Assembly (NCBI RefSeq): GCF_011516825.1
Contig: NZ_WOTA01000010.1
Span: 1-64,000, forward strand
Origin: Acetobacter oeni
Lineage (GTDB): Bacteria; Pseudomonadota; Alphaproteobacteria; Acetobacterales; Acetobacteraceae
Length of the DNA stretch: 64,000 nt
Direction: 5' to 3'
In this document: one piece after another, positions 1 through 9,412 of the stretch
Numbering within the stretch: position 1 is the stretch's first letter
Layout: every line of letters starts with the position of its first letter
Translations under genes and position numbers: made by a program
Notes under the pieces: generated by a model
What the model was told of the DNA's origin: nothing
Seen by the model: only the letters and a program-made list of their open reading frames with translations
The model's database searches: none

Positions 1-73
1 GATACTGCGCTCGGGTGATTTCAGTCCAGGCCATCTTGATCTCATCAGGTTATCGCAAACCCATGAATCATAA

Positions 74-532
74 CCCGCTGAAATCACTCAACTCATTTTC
101 GGTCAGACACTTAAAGAAGCACTTTTAGAACTCCGGCGTGCGTTTGTGCTCTCCGCCTGCCATTTCCGGGAAACTTCTGTTTATCAATGGTTCCATTATG
201 AAAACCCGACAATCAAACCTGTAAATCTCGGCAATTACAGGAAACTTGCAGAGGAAGCAGAGAAGTCAGGAGAAAAAGACCTGGATTTTAAAAATATCCC
301 CGACCCGAATCTCCAGATAATTTCACACATTTCTAATATTATTAAACACACACGTGACAACTCAAGAAAATATCTCTCTGAACATCCGCCCAAAAAACTC
401 TATGGCATCCGAGTGGAAACTACGGCACCCAATGGATTTCAGCCGCCGATCAATCTTGAGGAACATCATCTGGATTGGATTTTCGATGTTGTCAGCCGCT
501 CCGGACCGCTTGCCAATCCGAACAGAGTTTAA
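74..532 (+). CDS. hypothetical protein, possibly a 5'-damaged gene
   Basis: The reading frame is open from just after a TAA at 71-73 to the stop at 532. The first usable start is GTG at 146, giving 128 aa, but the frame already reads protein-like upstream (ITQLIFGQTLKEALLELRRAF). The true start may be missing or non-canonical, or the 5' end may be damaged. The stretch around SVYQWFHYENPTIKPVNL loosely resembles the recognition-helix part of an XRE-type helix-turn-helix, followed by a charged region and no membrane segment. The gene is AT-rich compared with the genes to its right, suggesting acquired DNA. It has no clear partner; the next gene converges on it. Function not recognised. Confidence 0.4.
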   Translation, partial: PAEITQLIFGQTLKEALLELRRAFVLSACHFRETSVYQWFHYENPTIKPVNLGNYRKLAEEAEKSGEKDLDFKNIPDPNLQIISHISNIIKHTRDNSRKYLSEHPPKKLYGIRVETTAPNGFQPPINLEEHHLDWIFDVVSRSGPLANPNRV

Positions 533-547
533 AGACAGAAATGAAAG

Positions 548-1888
548 CTAATAGATCGGATAAGCGTTCCCTTCGTCGAGCAGGCGACGAAGAGTGCTCA
601 TCGCCTGGTCAAGCTGCTCCATCGTCGGCTTCGCCAGAGCAAGGCGCACCGCATCCTTTGTGTGAGACGGCTGCACGGTAAAACTTGTCGCTGGCGTCAG
701 CGCAATTCCCTCCCGGAGGGCCGCGGCACAAAATGTTTCGGGACGCCAGGGATCCGGCAGCCGAAGCCAGGCATGGTAAGACCGGACATCGCTCTGCAAA
801 CACGTCTCCGGCAGATAATGTCGAAGAATACTCTGCCGATGACGCGCATCCACCCGTCGGTTTGCTTCAAATGTCGAAAGAGCCTGAGACGTTATCATCC
901 CACACCCGATGGCAACGGAGAGCGGAGCAGCCAGCCAGGCACCGGAGCGAAGACTGCCCGCCACCCGATCGCGTAACGCGCGATTACCGATCACCAGCAG
1001 ACCAAGCGGCATTCCCGAAAAGCCTCGTTTCGACAGACTATCGATCAGAATCACATGGTCCGGCGCCAGCGCGGCAATCGGAGGTCCGTCATCGGGCGCA
1101 AGAAAGCCATACACCACGTCCTCGATCAGCGTCACATCATGCCGGACAAGGGTTTCCGCAATGGCTGCGCGTCGTGCCGGACTCATCGTCATACCAAGCG
1201 GATTATGAAGCACCGGCTGGAGATAAACGACGCGCACCTCATGGTTCTGTCGTGCATCTGCGATCGCGTCAGGCAGAACCCCGTCCGCATCCATCGCAAG
1301 CGGGATAACAGTCCGACCCAGCCGCCGTGCGATGGCGCGCGTCATGGGATACGTCGTTGCCTCAATCCCGATTGAGGCCCCCGGTTCGGTCAAAGCGGCA
1401 AAACTGCCCGCAATGGCCTGGCGACCGCTGCCGGCAATCAGAAGATGCCCCGCTTCAGGGCTCCACGCCTCACGATGCAGATGCCAGGCAAAAGTGGCTC
1501 TCACATCAGTCGAAGCATAAGCGGAAGCTGAATTGCCTAAAGCCGCCAACACGTCCGGCATGCAGGATTGTTCCATTACACCTCGGAACAATAAGGCTTC
1601 TTCGGGCAATAACCCCGCAGCATTAAACTCCAGATCGATCAGATGACCCGGCTCGGAGAAACGTGGTTCGGTGACGGGCGGCCTGACGAAAGTCCCCCTG
1701 CCGACATGCCCTGCTACCAGCCCGCGACGGACGAGCTCTGCATAAACACGGGCAGCCGTAGAAACCGCCATTCCATGCTCATAGGCATAATCTCGTACCG
1801 GGGGCAGGCGTGTCCCTGCTTTGAGCGTGCCGCGACGGATCTGTGCGGAGAGCTTGTCGGCATGTCTCAGGAAACTGCTGGCTGACAT
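548..1888 (-). CDS. MocR-type (GntR/aminotransferase) transcriptional regulator
   Basis: This 446-aa protein has the MocR layout. A GntR winged helix occupies about residues 1-70 (TRLPPVRDYAYEHGMAVSTAARVYAELVRRG region, split here by eye). A fold-type I aminotransferase domain follows from about 85, with the pyridoxal-phosphate lysine probably K287 in DSLSKRGFSG and the cofactor aspartate in LIEDVVYG near 257. Such proteins are usually regulators that sense an amino acid or vitamin B6 compound and do not work as enzymes. The gene is divergent from a LysE-type exporter with a 106-bp intergenic region containing ATTGT/ACAAT half-sites, so it probably controls that exporter and itself. The effector is unknown. 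Confidence 0.88.
   Translation of the reverse strand: MSASSFLRHADKLSAQIRRGTLKAGTRLPPVRDYAYEHGMAVSTAARVYAELVRRGLVAGHVGRGTFVRPPVTEPRFSEPGHLIDLEFNAAGLLPEEALLFRGVMEQSCMPDVLAALGNSASAYASTDVRATFAWHLHREAWSPEAGHLLIAGSGRQAIAGSFAALTEPGASIGIEATTYPMTRAIARRLGRTVIPLAMDADGVLPDAIADARQNHEVRVVYLQPVLHNPLGMTMSPARRAAIAETLVRHDVTLIEDVVYGFLAPDDGPPIAALAPDHVILIDSLSKRGFSGMPLGLLVIGNRALRDRVAGSLRSGAWLAAPLSVAIGCGMITSQALSTFEANRRVDARHRQSILRHYLPETCLQSDVRSYHAWLRLPDPWRPETFCAAALREGIALTPATSFTVQPSHTKDAVRLALAKPTMEQLDQAMSTLRRLLDEGNAYPIY
1567..1592. promoter_or_regulatory. perfect inverted repeat inside the MocR gene (possible auxiliary operator)
   Basis: ATTGTTCC (1567-1574) and GGAACAAT (1585-1592) form an exact 8-bp inverted repeat with a 10-bp spacer. 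The right arm extended by one base, CGGAACAAT, is identical to a 9-mer in the divergent promoter region (1899-1907). The shared motif suggests a second binding site for the same regulator within the coding region. This is inferred from sequence only. Confidence 0.35.
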
Positions 1889-1890
1889 TT

Positions 1891-1934
1891 ATTGTGCTCG
1901 GAACAATGTAATAATTGATCGACTAATTGTACCG
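1891..1934. promoter_or_regulatory. putative MocR operator between divergent genes
   Basis: Three related half-sites lie between the MocR gene and the exporter: ATTGT (1891-1895), CGGAACAAT (1899-1907) and ATTGTACCG (1926-1934). The second and third are inverted with 8 of 9 matching positions. The first and second form a shorter ATTGT/ACAAT palindrome. MocR regulators commonly bind repeated sites between themselves and a divergent target, which fits the placement. Confidence 0.45.
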
Positions 1935-1994
1935 ATCTACGAGGGAGAAAGCCAGCCTTTCGATATTACTCCACCCTGCCTGGAATCATCCGTT

Positions 1995-2648
1995 ATGACA
2001 GCCGCACATTACCTCGCCTTTCTGATGGTTGCGGCGGCACAGGTTGCCACGCCCGGTCCGTCCACCGTTTTCCTGGTCAACAATGCTGTATCCCTCGGCT
2101 TCCGGCGTGCGATTTTCGCACTTAGCGGTGATCTGTGCGCGATCCTGCTGCTGGCGACCTTATCCGCAGCCGGGGTCGGAGCGCTCATCACCGCAAGCCC
2201 GATGCTATTTATCGGACTGCGTCTTTTCGGCGCGGCCTATCTCATCTGGCTTGGCATCCGGTATCTGCGTCCCGCACCTCCTCTGCCGTTCCGGAACTCA
2301 AATGCCCCGAACCCAAATGCGACAACAAAACAAAAGGGAGGACGCGCCTCCTGGATACACTCGTTTTCGGTCGGTATCAGCAATCCCAAAGCTATTCTGT
2401 TCTTTTCCGCCCTGTTTCCACAGTTCATATCCGATGCACCGGGCCACCGGCGTTATCTGATACTTGCTGTGCTTGTCATCTCATTTGCCATCGTGAAATT
2501 TCTGGTACTCGGCATTTATGCGATCCTGGCGCGCCGCATCAGATCTTCTCTGAGCCGCCCAGGTGTGGCAACCAGAGGCCGGTTGACCACCGGTGCGTTT
2601 TTCCTGCTGTTCGGAACCGGACTGATCATTTCTATTTTTGTCGGATAA
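1995..2648 (+). CDS. LysE/RhtB family amino-acid exporter
   Basis: This 217-aa, strongly hydrophobic protein has about six predicted membrane segments and the family's N-terminal signature (AAAQVATPGPSTVFLVNNAV) and central SVGISNPKAILFFSALFPQF segment. The family exports amino acids or related metabolites across the inner membrane. The ATG at 1995 is chosen because it gives the usual 205-220 aa length and puts the signature near the N-terminus; the frame is open further upstream, but that part is not protein-like for this family. The gene is divergent from a MocR regulator, which is probably its controller. Substrate unknown. Confidence 0.88.
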   Translation: MTAAHYLAFLMVAAAQVATPGPSTVFLVNNAVSLGFRRAIFALSGDLCAILLLATLSAAGVGALITASPMLFIGLRLFGAAYLIWLGIRYLRPAPPLPFRNSNAPNPNATTKQKGGRASWIHSFSVGISNPKAILFFSALFPQFISDAPGHRRYLILAVLVISFAIVKFLVLGIYAILARRIRSSLSRPGVATRGRLTTGAFFLLFGTGLIISIFVG

Positions 2649-2665
2649 ACACGAGAACAGATCGA

Positions 2666-2760
2666 CCCGGGGACCACAGGCCCCTGCACCCTGATTTATA
2701 ACAAACCGGTTTCCAAAGGCCCCGACCTTTGGTGGGTTTCAGGGCAAAGCCCTGAGAACA
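2666..2760 (-). repeat. dispersed palindromic repeat, copy 1
   Basis: This copy contains CCAAAGG...CCTTTGG and CAGGGCAAAGCCCTGAGA, preceded by a GGGACCACAGGCCCC block. It lies between the convergent exporter gene and the small secreted protein gene. The same blocks occur at least ten times in this window, mostly at gene 3' ends. Confidence 0.75.
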
Positions 2761-2784
2761 ACAACGCCAGACGCAAACAGGACC

Positions 2785-2812
2785 AAAAAAAAGCCCCGTC
2801 GAAACGGGGCCG
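2785..2812 (-). terminator. rho-independent terminator of the small secreted protein gene
   Basis: GCCCCGT (2793-2799) and ACGGGGC (2804-2810) form a 7-bp stem with a 4-base loop. Eight A residues precede it on the plus strand (2785-2792), giving a U-tract on the minus-strand transcript. It lies just past the stop codon at 2831. Confidence 0.85.
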
Positions 2813-2830
2813 GGTGAGACGAACCGACTC

Positions 2831-3157
2831 TTACCAGCCGGACGTCAGTGAATTAAAACCGTCACGCTCCGACTTCAATTCCTTTTTCTTGTCAGAATAA
2901 GCGTTTTTGTAAGGATCAACAGCGTTCGAGTAGCTGTCTTTCGCATTCTGCTCGCGTTTTCTGATCCCATCACGAACATTCTGCATGCTGTTCGTCACAC
3001 CATCCTTCTCGTTTTTCACGCTCTGGTTAAAGGCCGATTTTTCCGAGCCGAGCGCATTTTGCGCCAGCTGACCGGGCGTAAGAAACTGGGCACGGCTTTC
3101 TTTCGCCCCGAGAGCGCATGCGAAGACCGCAATCCCGACAAGAATTACACGTCTCAT
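2831..3157 (-). CDS. small secreted, charged hypothetical protein
   Basis: This 108-aa protein has a clear signal peptide (MRRVILVGIAVFACALGAKESRAQ, cleavage probably after SRA). The mature part is very hydrophilic and rich in Lys, Asn, Ser and Asp (KNEKDGVTNSMQNVRDG, KREQNAKDSYSNAVDPYKNA) and looks helical. A good ribosome-binding site (GGAGG) sits about 8 bases before the ATG, and a strong terminator follows, so it is probably monocistronic. It is probably periplasmic. I do not recognise the family. Confidence 0.7.
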   Translation of the reverse strand: MRRVILVGIAVFACALGAKESRAQFLTPGQLAQNALGSEKSAFNQSVKNEKDGVTNSMQNVRDGIRKREQNAKDSYSNAVDPYKNAYSDKKKELKSERDGFNSLTSGW

Positions 3158-3966
3158 TAAACAAATCCTCCGATTCCGGACACGGTTATGGGGAGATGGT
3201 GTCTCCGAAGTGCGGCAAAGTCGTATCGAAATGTAACTCTCCGAAGAGTTGAGATCAATTTTGATACAGTCCGAGCCACGGAGTGTCGTCTCTCAGGGCT
3301 TTGCCCTGAAACCCACCAAAGGCCGGAGCCTTTGGAAACCGGTTCGTTTATCAACAGCTCGGGGCGCAAGGACCGTCATGCATGACACGCCTTCGCATGA
3401 CGCCCCCCAGGTCCGAACAGAGCCCCTGCAGTTCCGTTTTATAACAGGTCCCGACCCGACACCGGGCGACCACAAATCAGGACGCATTGAGCAGCAGCCT
3501 CTGCCCGATCATTCAGCCCGCCACAACATTCCGGAACCAAACTAAATATTTCCATAACTTTCCGGAATCCCCACTGTCCCCGGTCCCGGTCAACACCCGC
3601 CGTGCAAAATAAATTCTCCCGTAACAGCAGCAGAGACAGCCTCAGTTACAGATCGCCACAACCAGAGCTCTCACCATGCCACCCCGCCACAGACCTCGCC
3701 CCCGGCCCCGCCCGGCACAAACCGAAACACTGTCCCCCCAAACCGGCAACAATCCGTGATCCGTCAAAACTCCCACCCCACCCCTTCCGGAAAACCCGCC
3801 CCCGAAAATCACTCGCATCCCCGGTCTCCGGCAAAGCCCGGGACACATAACCCGGCCTCCGGCACATCACACATCCATCGTCAGACGCTTCGCAAGCCGC
3901 CGCGTATACCGTAAGAACCAGATCACCGGGTTCCGGCCCGTCCAGCAAAAACAGGAGGAGACTCTC
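3158..3966. other. 809-bp gene-free region with a repeat copy and a C-rich stretch
   Basis: No convincing gene is visible here. It holds one copy of the dispersed repeat (3288-3366). About 3540-3870 is unusually C-rich on the plus strand (many CCCC runs, few G) with no codon pattern I trust. The end supplies the ribosome-binding site AGGAGG for the ankyrin gene. Confidence 0.6.
3288..3366 (+). repeat. dispersed palindromic repeat, copy 2
   Basis: TCTCAGGGCTTTGCCCTGAA is followed by CCACCAAAGGCC...GCCTTTGG and a CGTTTATCAACAG segment. It is in opposite orientation to copy 1, and the two flank the small secreted protein gene (2831-3157). Confidence 0.75.
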
Positions 3967-4476
3967 ATGACAGAGCAGGAAGACAAGACGTTCGACCAGG
4001 CCGAAGTCGAGGCTCTGTTCCTGAACGCCGCCCGCGACGGCGAAACCGACCTCGTCAGTGAATTCATAGCCGCCGGCCTCAGTCCCGATCTCGCTAACGA
4101 AAAAGGCCATTCAGCCCTGATCCTGGCGACCTATAATGGCCACGAAGAGACCGCCCGCGTGCTGCTGAACGCCGGCGCCGCCATCGACCAGCGGGACGCC
4201 AAAGGCGCCACGGCCCTCGCCGGCGTCGCCTTCAAGGGCAGCGCGGCACTGGCGAAACTGCTCCTGGCAGCAGGCGCCACCGTCGACGCCGCCAATGACG
4301 TCGGGCGCACCCCCCTCATGTTCGCCGCCATGTTCGGCCGCAAGGATATGGCCCGTCTTCTGCTGGACGCCGGAGCCGACCCCGCCCTGAAAGACGGCGA
4401 GGGGCAGAGCGCCCGCGACCTGGCCACCGCACAGGGCTACCCGGAAATGATGAGCATCCTCGGAAGCGAAGCATGA
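3967..4476 (+). CDS. ankyrin repeat protein
   Basis: This 169-aa soluble protein is made of about four ankyrin repeats. Recognisable repeat cores are [24 protein letters not shown] (read as two parts), [24 protein letters not shown] and [24 protein letters not shown], the last two starting near residues 78 and 111. No signal peptide is present, so it is probably cytoplasmic and protein-binding. It has a strong AGGAGG site. Its stop overlaps the hisC start (ATGA at 4473-4476), indicating translational coupling. A partner cannot be named, and a role in histidine synthesis would be guesswork. Confidence 0.9.
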   Translation: MTEQEDKTFDQAEVEALFLNAARDGETDLVSEFIAAGLSPDLANEKGHSALILATYNGHEETARVLLNAGAAIDQRDAKGATALAGVAFKGSAALAKLLLAAGATVDAANDVGRTPLMFAAMFGRKDMARLLLDAGADPALKDGEGQSARDLATAQGYPEMMSILGSEA

Positions 4477-5549
4477 GCCGGTTCTGGAGTCCGCTCGTCC
4501 ACCGCCTGACACCCTACGTTCCCGGCGAACAGCCCAAGATTACCAACATCGTCAAACTCAATACCAACGAAAGTCCCTACGGCCCCTCGCCAATGGCCAT
4601 AGCCGCCATCCGGGAAGCCACCGACGACACGCTTCGCCTCTACCCGGACCCGGAATCCCTCGCCCTGCGGGAGGCCATAGCCGCCCGCCACGGGCTCACC
4701 GCCCGGCACGTCTTTGTCGGCAACGGCTCCGACGAAGTCCTCGCCCACGCCTTCCAGGCCCTGTTCAGCCACGGTGACCCGATCCTGTTCCCGGATGTCA
4801 CCTACAGCTTCTACCCGGTCTATTGCGGCCTCTATGGCCTGCCCTTTCAGACCGTCCCGCTCGACGCCTCCATGCGCATCCGACCGGAAGACTACGCTCT
4901 TCCCAACAGCGGGATCGTTATCGCCAACCCCAACGCGCCGACAGGCATTGCCCTCAGCCGTGGGGACATCGAAAATCTGCTCGCCAGTCACCCGGACCGG
5001 GTGGTCCTGATCGATGAAGCCTATGTCGATTTCGGCGCCGACTCAGCCATTCCGCTGATCGAACGCCACCCGAATCTGCTCGTCGTCCAGACCCTCTCCA
5101 AGTCCCGGGCGCTGGCCGGGCTGCGCGTCGGATTCGCACTCGGAAACCCCGATCTGATCGAGGCCCTCGTGCGTGTCAAAGACAGCTTCAACTCCTACCC
5201 GCTCGACCGCCTGGCCCAGGCCGGCGCTCAGGCGGCGATCGAAGACGAAGCCTGGTTCCGCGATTCCGTGGCGAAAGTCATGGCGACACGGGCATCCCTT
5301 TCATCCGCGCTGACAAAGCTCGGATTTGAGGTCTTGCCTTCCTGTGCCAACTTTGTTTACGTTCGGCATGCTGACCGCGACGCAGCCATGGTGGCTGCCG
5401 CGCTGAGAGAAAGGGCGATTATCGTGCGCCACTTAAAAGGCCCGCGAACGTCTTCCTGGCTCAGGGTGACGATCGGCACCGCCCCGCAATGCGCGGCTCT
5501 GGCTGACGCTCTCGGGACAATCGTCCGCAGGAATACTCCACCCGGTTAG
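4473..5549 (+). CDS. hisC: histidinol-phosphate aminotransferase
   Basis: This 358-aa PLP enzyme converts imidazole-acetol phosphate plus glutamate to histidinol phosphate in histidine synthesis; relatives also act on aromatic amino acids. Visible landmarks are the N-terminal [12 protein letters not shown], the [10 protein letters not shown] cofactor-phosphate region, NPNAPTG near 153, DEAYVDF with D181, and the lysine K210 in [16 protein letters not shown]. The length is normal. The ATG overlaps the ankyrin stop, so the two are probably co-transcribed. No other his gene is adjacent. Codons are strongly C-ending, in keeping with the C-rich plus strand here. Confidence 0.93.
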   Translation: MSRFWSPLVHRLTPYVPGEQPKITNIVKLNTNESPYGPSPMAIAAIREATDDTLRLYPDPESLALREAIAARHGLTARHVFVGNGSDEVLAHAFQALFSHGDPILFPDVTYSFYPVYCGLYGLPFQTVPLDASMRIRPEDYALPNSGIVIANPNAPTGIALSRGDIENLLASHPDRVVLIDEAYVDFGADSAIPLIERHPNLLVVQTLSKSRALAGLRVGFALGNPDLIEALVRVKDSFNSYPLDRLAQAGAQAAIEDEAWFRDSVAKVMATRASLSSALTKLGFEVLPSCANFVYVRHADRDAAMVAAALRERAIIVRHLKGPRTSSWLRVTIGTAPQCAALADALGTIVRRNTPPG

Positions 5550-5724
5550 CCGGGTCCTTCCTGATAAGCGTCACTATTCCGGAAACAGGTCAAAACCCGA
5601 TATGCGGGCGAGAGCTGATCGGCAGGATCAGATCTCCTTAAAAGCATGTCGGAAATCCTGTTTCTTTCTTTTTTGTTCATGGTCTGGTCCTACATAAGGG
5701 ATCTTCACCTCATGTCCTGCCTGA

Positions 5725-6030
5725 ATGGGTTTTGAAATCATGCGTGCTTTTCACGGCCAGTTTTCGGACAACCAGCCGATCCGCCGCTCCCTTGCCGAGA
5801 AGCAGAAACAGCTTCGCGACCTCAAGGAAACCCTAGCGTCGATGAAGTCCCACACTGCCGCCACGCTGCGCGACAGCGTTCGCAAACGTATCGTGCAGCT
5901 GGAGGCCGAACTGTCCGCCGCTCCGGCCCTCAAAAGCTCCGGCGACACCAGAAGCGCCCGGCCCCCGCGCTCCGCAGACGACGCGCAGCGTCGCCCCCGC
6001 AGCCGTATCCGGTCCGATGCCCTGAGCTAA
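5725..6030 (+). CDS. small coiled-coil hypothetical protein
   Basis: This 101-aa protein starts at ATG 5725, or at 5740 in the same frame (MRAFHGQF). The middle (SLAEKQKQLRDLKETLASMK and VRKRIVQLEAEL) is a predicted amphipathic coiled coil. The tail is rich in Arg, Pro and Ser and probably disordered. A textbook terminator follows 16 bases after the stop, supporting a real transcript. No membrane segment or signal peptide. Function not recognised. Confidence 0.6.
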   Translation: MGFEIMRAFHGQFSDNQPIRRSLAEKQKQLRDLKETLASMKSHTAATLRDSVRKRIVQLEAELSAAPALKSSGDTRSARPPRSADDAQRRPRSRIRSDALS

Positions 6031-6045
6031 GCGACGAACCACCTG

Positions 6046-6083
6046 AAAGCGTCCGGAGGGCTCACTTCCGGACGCTTTTTTTT
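6046..6083 (+). terminator. rho-independent terminator
   Basis: AAAGCGTCCGGA (6046-6057) pairs with TCCGGACGCTTT (6067-6078), followed by a T run to 6083. It terminates the small coiled-coil gene ending at 6030. Confidence 0.9.
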
Positions 6084-6300
6084 ACGTTCTCTGAAAAAAA
6101 TGTGAGCAGGACCGTTTTCAACAATCCTCGACAACCACAAATATTTTTGAATTCTTTTGCTTCCGGACTCAGCCCCGGAACCCGCAAAGAAGCACAGTTC
6201 CTTAGCTGGTTGTTAAATAAACCCGAATGCAGGCCGTTCGCTTAACCCAAATTCAACATGATCCGCCCATGCTGCACAAAACAATGCAGTGGAGACAAGG

Positions 6301-6966
6301 GTGGCTACGACCATCATTACTCAGGGCCAGGGGTATACCATCGCCAGAAGCGATGAAGCGCACTCGACTGTTCCTTACAAACCATCAGGCTACGGCGGCA
6401 GGAGCAGGAATCATGGCTATGTCGATCTCGTCGACCAGCCTGAACTCGCCACCTTCATCCCTGAAGCGCAACGCTCCGCCGGCCTCCTCCGCTTATTGCA
6501 AACCGTCAACAAACGGGGCTCATCTTTCCTGACCTGCGGGTGCGAATGCGGCCTGGTCCGGCGCAAAACTCCGGCTCCCGACGGCTCAGACCGTTATATT
6601 GGCTCCTACATTGCCATCGCCTTCCGCCAGCCCGACCGCAACACACCAGACCGGATTTACAAACTGGCCCAGGCGCTCCTCGGTCACATCAACGGCAGCC
6701 AGAAACACCATATCAGCTTCGAAATTACACTCGTGCCCCTTCTCGATTTCTTCGGACACGGTCGATGCTGTATCCTGCATATCAACGCATCGGGGGCTGG
6801 GCATACCGACCAGCAGGCCTGGAGCGCTTTCGATTTTGCATGTAATTCTCTGGCAACGGCCACCGATCAACTCAATGAGCTGCCGGAAAGCACCCCGCTA
6901 TTCACCGGGCACCAGCTGCTCTTTCCCCGCGTCAGCCACCCCCTCAAAGCCTCAATCCCGGCATAA
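6301..6966 (+). CDS. hypothetical protein, 221 aa
   Basis: GTG at 6301 is preferred because GGAGACAAGG sits just upstream; a GTG at 6289 in the same frame would add four residues. The protein has no signal peptide. It has a polar N-terminus, a Cys cluster (FLTCGCECGLV, residues about 75-85), and an organised C-terminal half (IYKLAQALLGHINGSQ; ISFEITLVPLLDFFGHG) suggesting an alpha/beta fold. Spacing and composition match a real gene. Function not recognised, and no operon partner is evident. Confidence 0.6.
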   Translation: MATTIITQGQGYTIARSDEAHSTVPYKPSGYGGRSRNHGYVDLVDQPELATFIPEAQRSAGLLRLLQTVNKRGSSFLTCGCECGLVRRKTPAPDGSDRYIGSYIAIAFRQPDRNTPDRIYKLAQALLGHINGSQKHHISFEITLVPLLDFFGHGRCCILHINASGAGHTDQQAWSAFDFACNSLATATDQLNELPESTPLFTGHQLLFPRVSHPLKASIPA

Positions 6967-7059
6967 TTCCGGCCCGGACTGGTTCTTTAATCAGCTCTCA
7001 CTGACACCCGACAGAAACCGGGATAATAAACGGTCGCGCTCTGAGACAGTATCCCTGTT

Positions 7060-8304
7060 TCAAATGCCCATCGCGTGCTTCACAAACGCTTTCCGCAAAC
7101 GCGGAAACCGCTGTACCGTCGCGATCCCTACATCCCGCGCCATCCGCAGCACCGGATTGTCATTGCTGAACAGCCGATCCAGCGCATCGGTCGCCACGAA
7201 CATCAGCATGTTCGTCGGACGACACCGCGCCTGATACCGCGCCAGCAACGCAGGAGAACCGGGATCTTCGCCGCGCTGATGCGCCTCGATCAGCAACTCA
7301 GACAGCGCGATCACATCCCGAAACCCCAGGTTCAGACCCTGTCCCGCAATCGGATGAATCCCATGTGCCGCATCGCCTGCCAGCACCAGCCGCGTCGCCG
7401 TGTAACGCTGGGCATACTGCGCTGAAAGCGGATATACCCATCGACGTCCCACCGGCGTCACTTCGCCAAGTCGGTCTCCCATCCGGCGTCGCAACTCCCG
7501 TGCAAACGCCTCATGCGGCAGCCCCGCGAGACGATGAGCCATCGCATCCTTCTCGCTCCAGACCACAGCCGAAAGATGGGGAAACTCCGCCGTCCCGGTC
7601 ATCGGCAACTGCGCAAACGGCCCCCCCGGCAGAAAATGTTCCAGGGCCCCGTTGTCATGTGGATATTCATGCGCAATAGCGCAGACGATCCCGCTCTGGC
7701 CGTAAGGCAGCTTCGTCACCGGAATCCCCGCCTGAGACCGCGTCCGGCTGGCCCGCCCGTCCGCCGCGACCAGCAGCCGTGCACGGACCACACGTCTGTC
7801 CTTCGCCGTGACTGTCACACCCGCCTCGTTCCGCACCACGGTCACCTCTGCCGGCGCCAGTAACGTCACATTCGGAGACGCGTGCAGGGTCGCATTCAGC
7901 GCCACGCGCAATGCCCGCGCCTCAGCCATCCAGCCAAACGGCTGATCCGAATCCTCGCGCGTAAACTCAAGCGACAGCGGCGAAGGCGCCTCGCCAACAC
8001 GCCCGTCCGTTACCAGAATATCCTCAATCGGACACGGCACCTGCGGCAAATGGCCCCACACCCCCGCATCGTCGAGCAGCTTTTTCGAACCTGCGGCAAT
8101 GGCATAAGCCCGCCCGTCGAAGTCCGGATGCTCCATCGGAGGCAGAGGCGCCCGGTCCACAACCGCCACACGCACTCCCTCGCGGGCCAGACGGCAGGCC
8201 AGCGTCGCCCCCACAGGCCCCGCCCCGATAATGCAGATATCGACCTCGGCGGCGCCCGTGGAAACGCCCGCTCCGCTCTCATCCGTCTTGCCGGATGTCA
8301 TCAT
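7060..8304 (-). CDS. UbiH/UbiF-type FAD-dependent ring hydroxylase
   Basis: This 414-aa flavoprotein monooxygenase is of the ubiquinone-synthesis type. The N-terminal FAD site reads DICIIGAGPVGATLACRLAR, the central NAD(P)H/FAD DG motif is LLVAADGRASRTR, and the C-terminal FAD-ribityl motif is LVLAGDAAHGIHPIAGQGLN. These enzymes hydroxylate the aromatic ring of ubiquinone precursors at the inner membrane. The ATG at 8304 is chosen because AAAGGA sits 7 bases upstream; an upstream extension to 8406 lacks family similarity. Which ring position it acts on (UbiH, UbiF, UbiL or UbiM type) cannot be decided here. Confidence 0.88.
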   Translation of the reverse strand: MMTSGKTDESGAGVSTGAAEVDICIIGAGPVGATLACRLAREGVRVAVVDRAPLPPMEHPDFDGRAYAIAAGSKKLLDDAGVWGHLPQVPCPIEDILVTDGRVGEAPSPLSLEFTREDSDQPFGWMAEARALRVALNATLHASPNVTLLAPAEVTVVRNEAGVTVTAKDRRVVRARLLVAADGRASRTRSQAGIPVTKLPYGQSGIVCAIAHEYPHDNGALEHFLPGGPFAQLPMTGTAEFPHLSAVVWSEKDAMAHRLAGLPHEAFARELRRRMGDRLGEVTPVGRRWVYPLSAQYAQRYTATRLVLAGDAAHGIHPIAGQGLNLGFRDVIALSELLIEAHQRGEDPGSPALLARYQARCRPTNMLMFVATDALDRLFSNDNPVLRMARDVGIATVQRFPRLRKAFVKHAMGI

Positions 8305-8455
8305 GCCCGCGTCCTTTCGAAACTCAGAGGTACGATCATAACGCACCAGCTGGCCGCATTCCGGCTTCATATGGAAATGCGGCCAGGAAACCGGGAGACA
8401 TGCCATGCTTTAAAGCGCGAGACTATCCCATTCCGCAGCGTCTGTCGCAGCGTGA

Positions 8456-8857
<402 letters not shown>

Positions 8858-8865
8858 TGCCTCCG

Positions 8866-8925
8866 GGCTCTGCCCTGAAACCCTGCGGGAACCACAGCCT
8901 CCGGCAACCCGTTTTATTAAACTAC
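8866..8925 (+). repeat. dispersed palindromic repeat, diverged copy 3
   Basis: The segment GGGCTCTGCCCTGAAACCCT is followed by a degenerate middle and CGTTTTATTAAAC, matching the order of blocks in copy 2. It lies immediately after the P-II gene stop. Confidence 0.5.
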
Positions 8926-9024
8926 ACCGTGATCAAAGGGACCACTCTGCGGGGTTCGGGGTAAAGCCCCGTAAAAACCTACATCGCCCTTCCCATCGCG
9001 CCCCGGACACCCCATTATAATCCC

Positions 9025-9375
9025 ATGACCCAGCAGCCCCGCTTCTCCGTCTCAGACGCCGCCGCCCGCCGAATCGCGGAAATTATCGCTGTGCGCCAAG
9101 ACGACAGCATCCCTCACGCCCTCCGCGTGGCCGTATCAGCCGGTGGCTGCAACGGTTTCCAGTACGAGTTCAGACTCGACGCTGAAACCGCTCCTGACGA
9201 CATCACCATCGAGAAAAACGGCATCCGCGTCGTCGTTGATCCCGGCAGCCTCGATCTGCTCGAAGGCTCCGAACTCGACTATATCGACAAACTTATGGGC
9301 GCCCACTTCGCCGTAAAAAACCCCAATGCCGCCTCATCCTGCGGCTGTGGCACCAGCTTTTCCCTCGCAGGCTAA
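9025..9375 (+). CDS. erpA: iron-sulfur cluster insertion protein (A-type, ErpA/HesB)
   Basis: This 116-aa A-type carrier has the three invariant cysteines: C42 in SAGGCNGFQYEF and C106/C108 in SSCGCGTSF near the C-terminus. These proteins receive Fe-S clusters from the scaffold and hand them to apo-enzymes in the cytoplasm. Length is typical. The xth gene follows after 37 bp in the same direction, an arrangement also known in other alphaproteobacteria, so the two are probably co-transcribed. Confidence 0.88.
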   Translation: MTQQPRFSVSDAAARRIAEIIAVRQDDSIPHALRVAVSAGGCNGFQYEFRLDAETAPDDITIEKNGIRVVVDPGSLDLLEGSELDYIDKLMGAHFAVKNPNAASSCGCGTSFSLAG

Positions 9376-9412
9376 AGCCCGCACAGACCTGAAGCGGGAC
9401 TCTTACGCCGGC

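Noticed and set aside
3602-3850. Small Pro/Arg-rich open frame in the gap before the ankyrin gene
   Set aside because: There is no ribosome-binding site, its composition simply reflects the C-rich DNA, and it has no recognisable feature.
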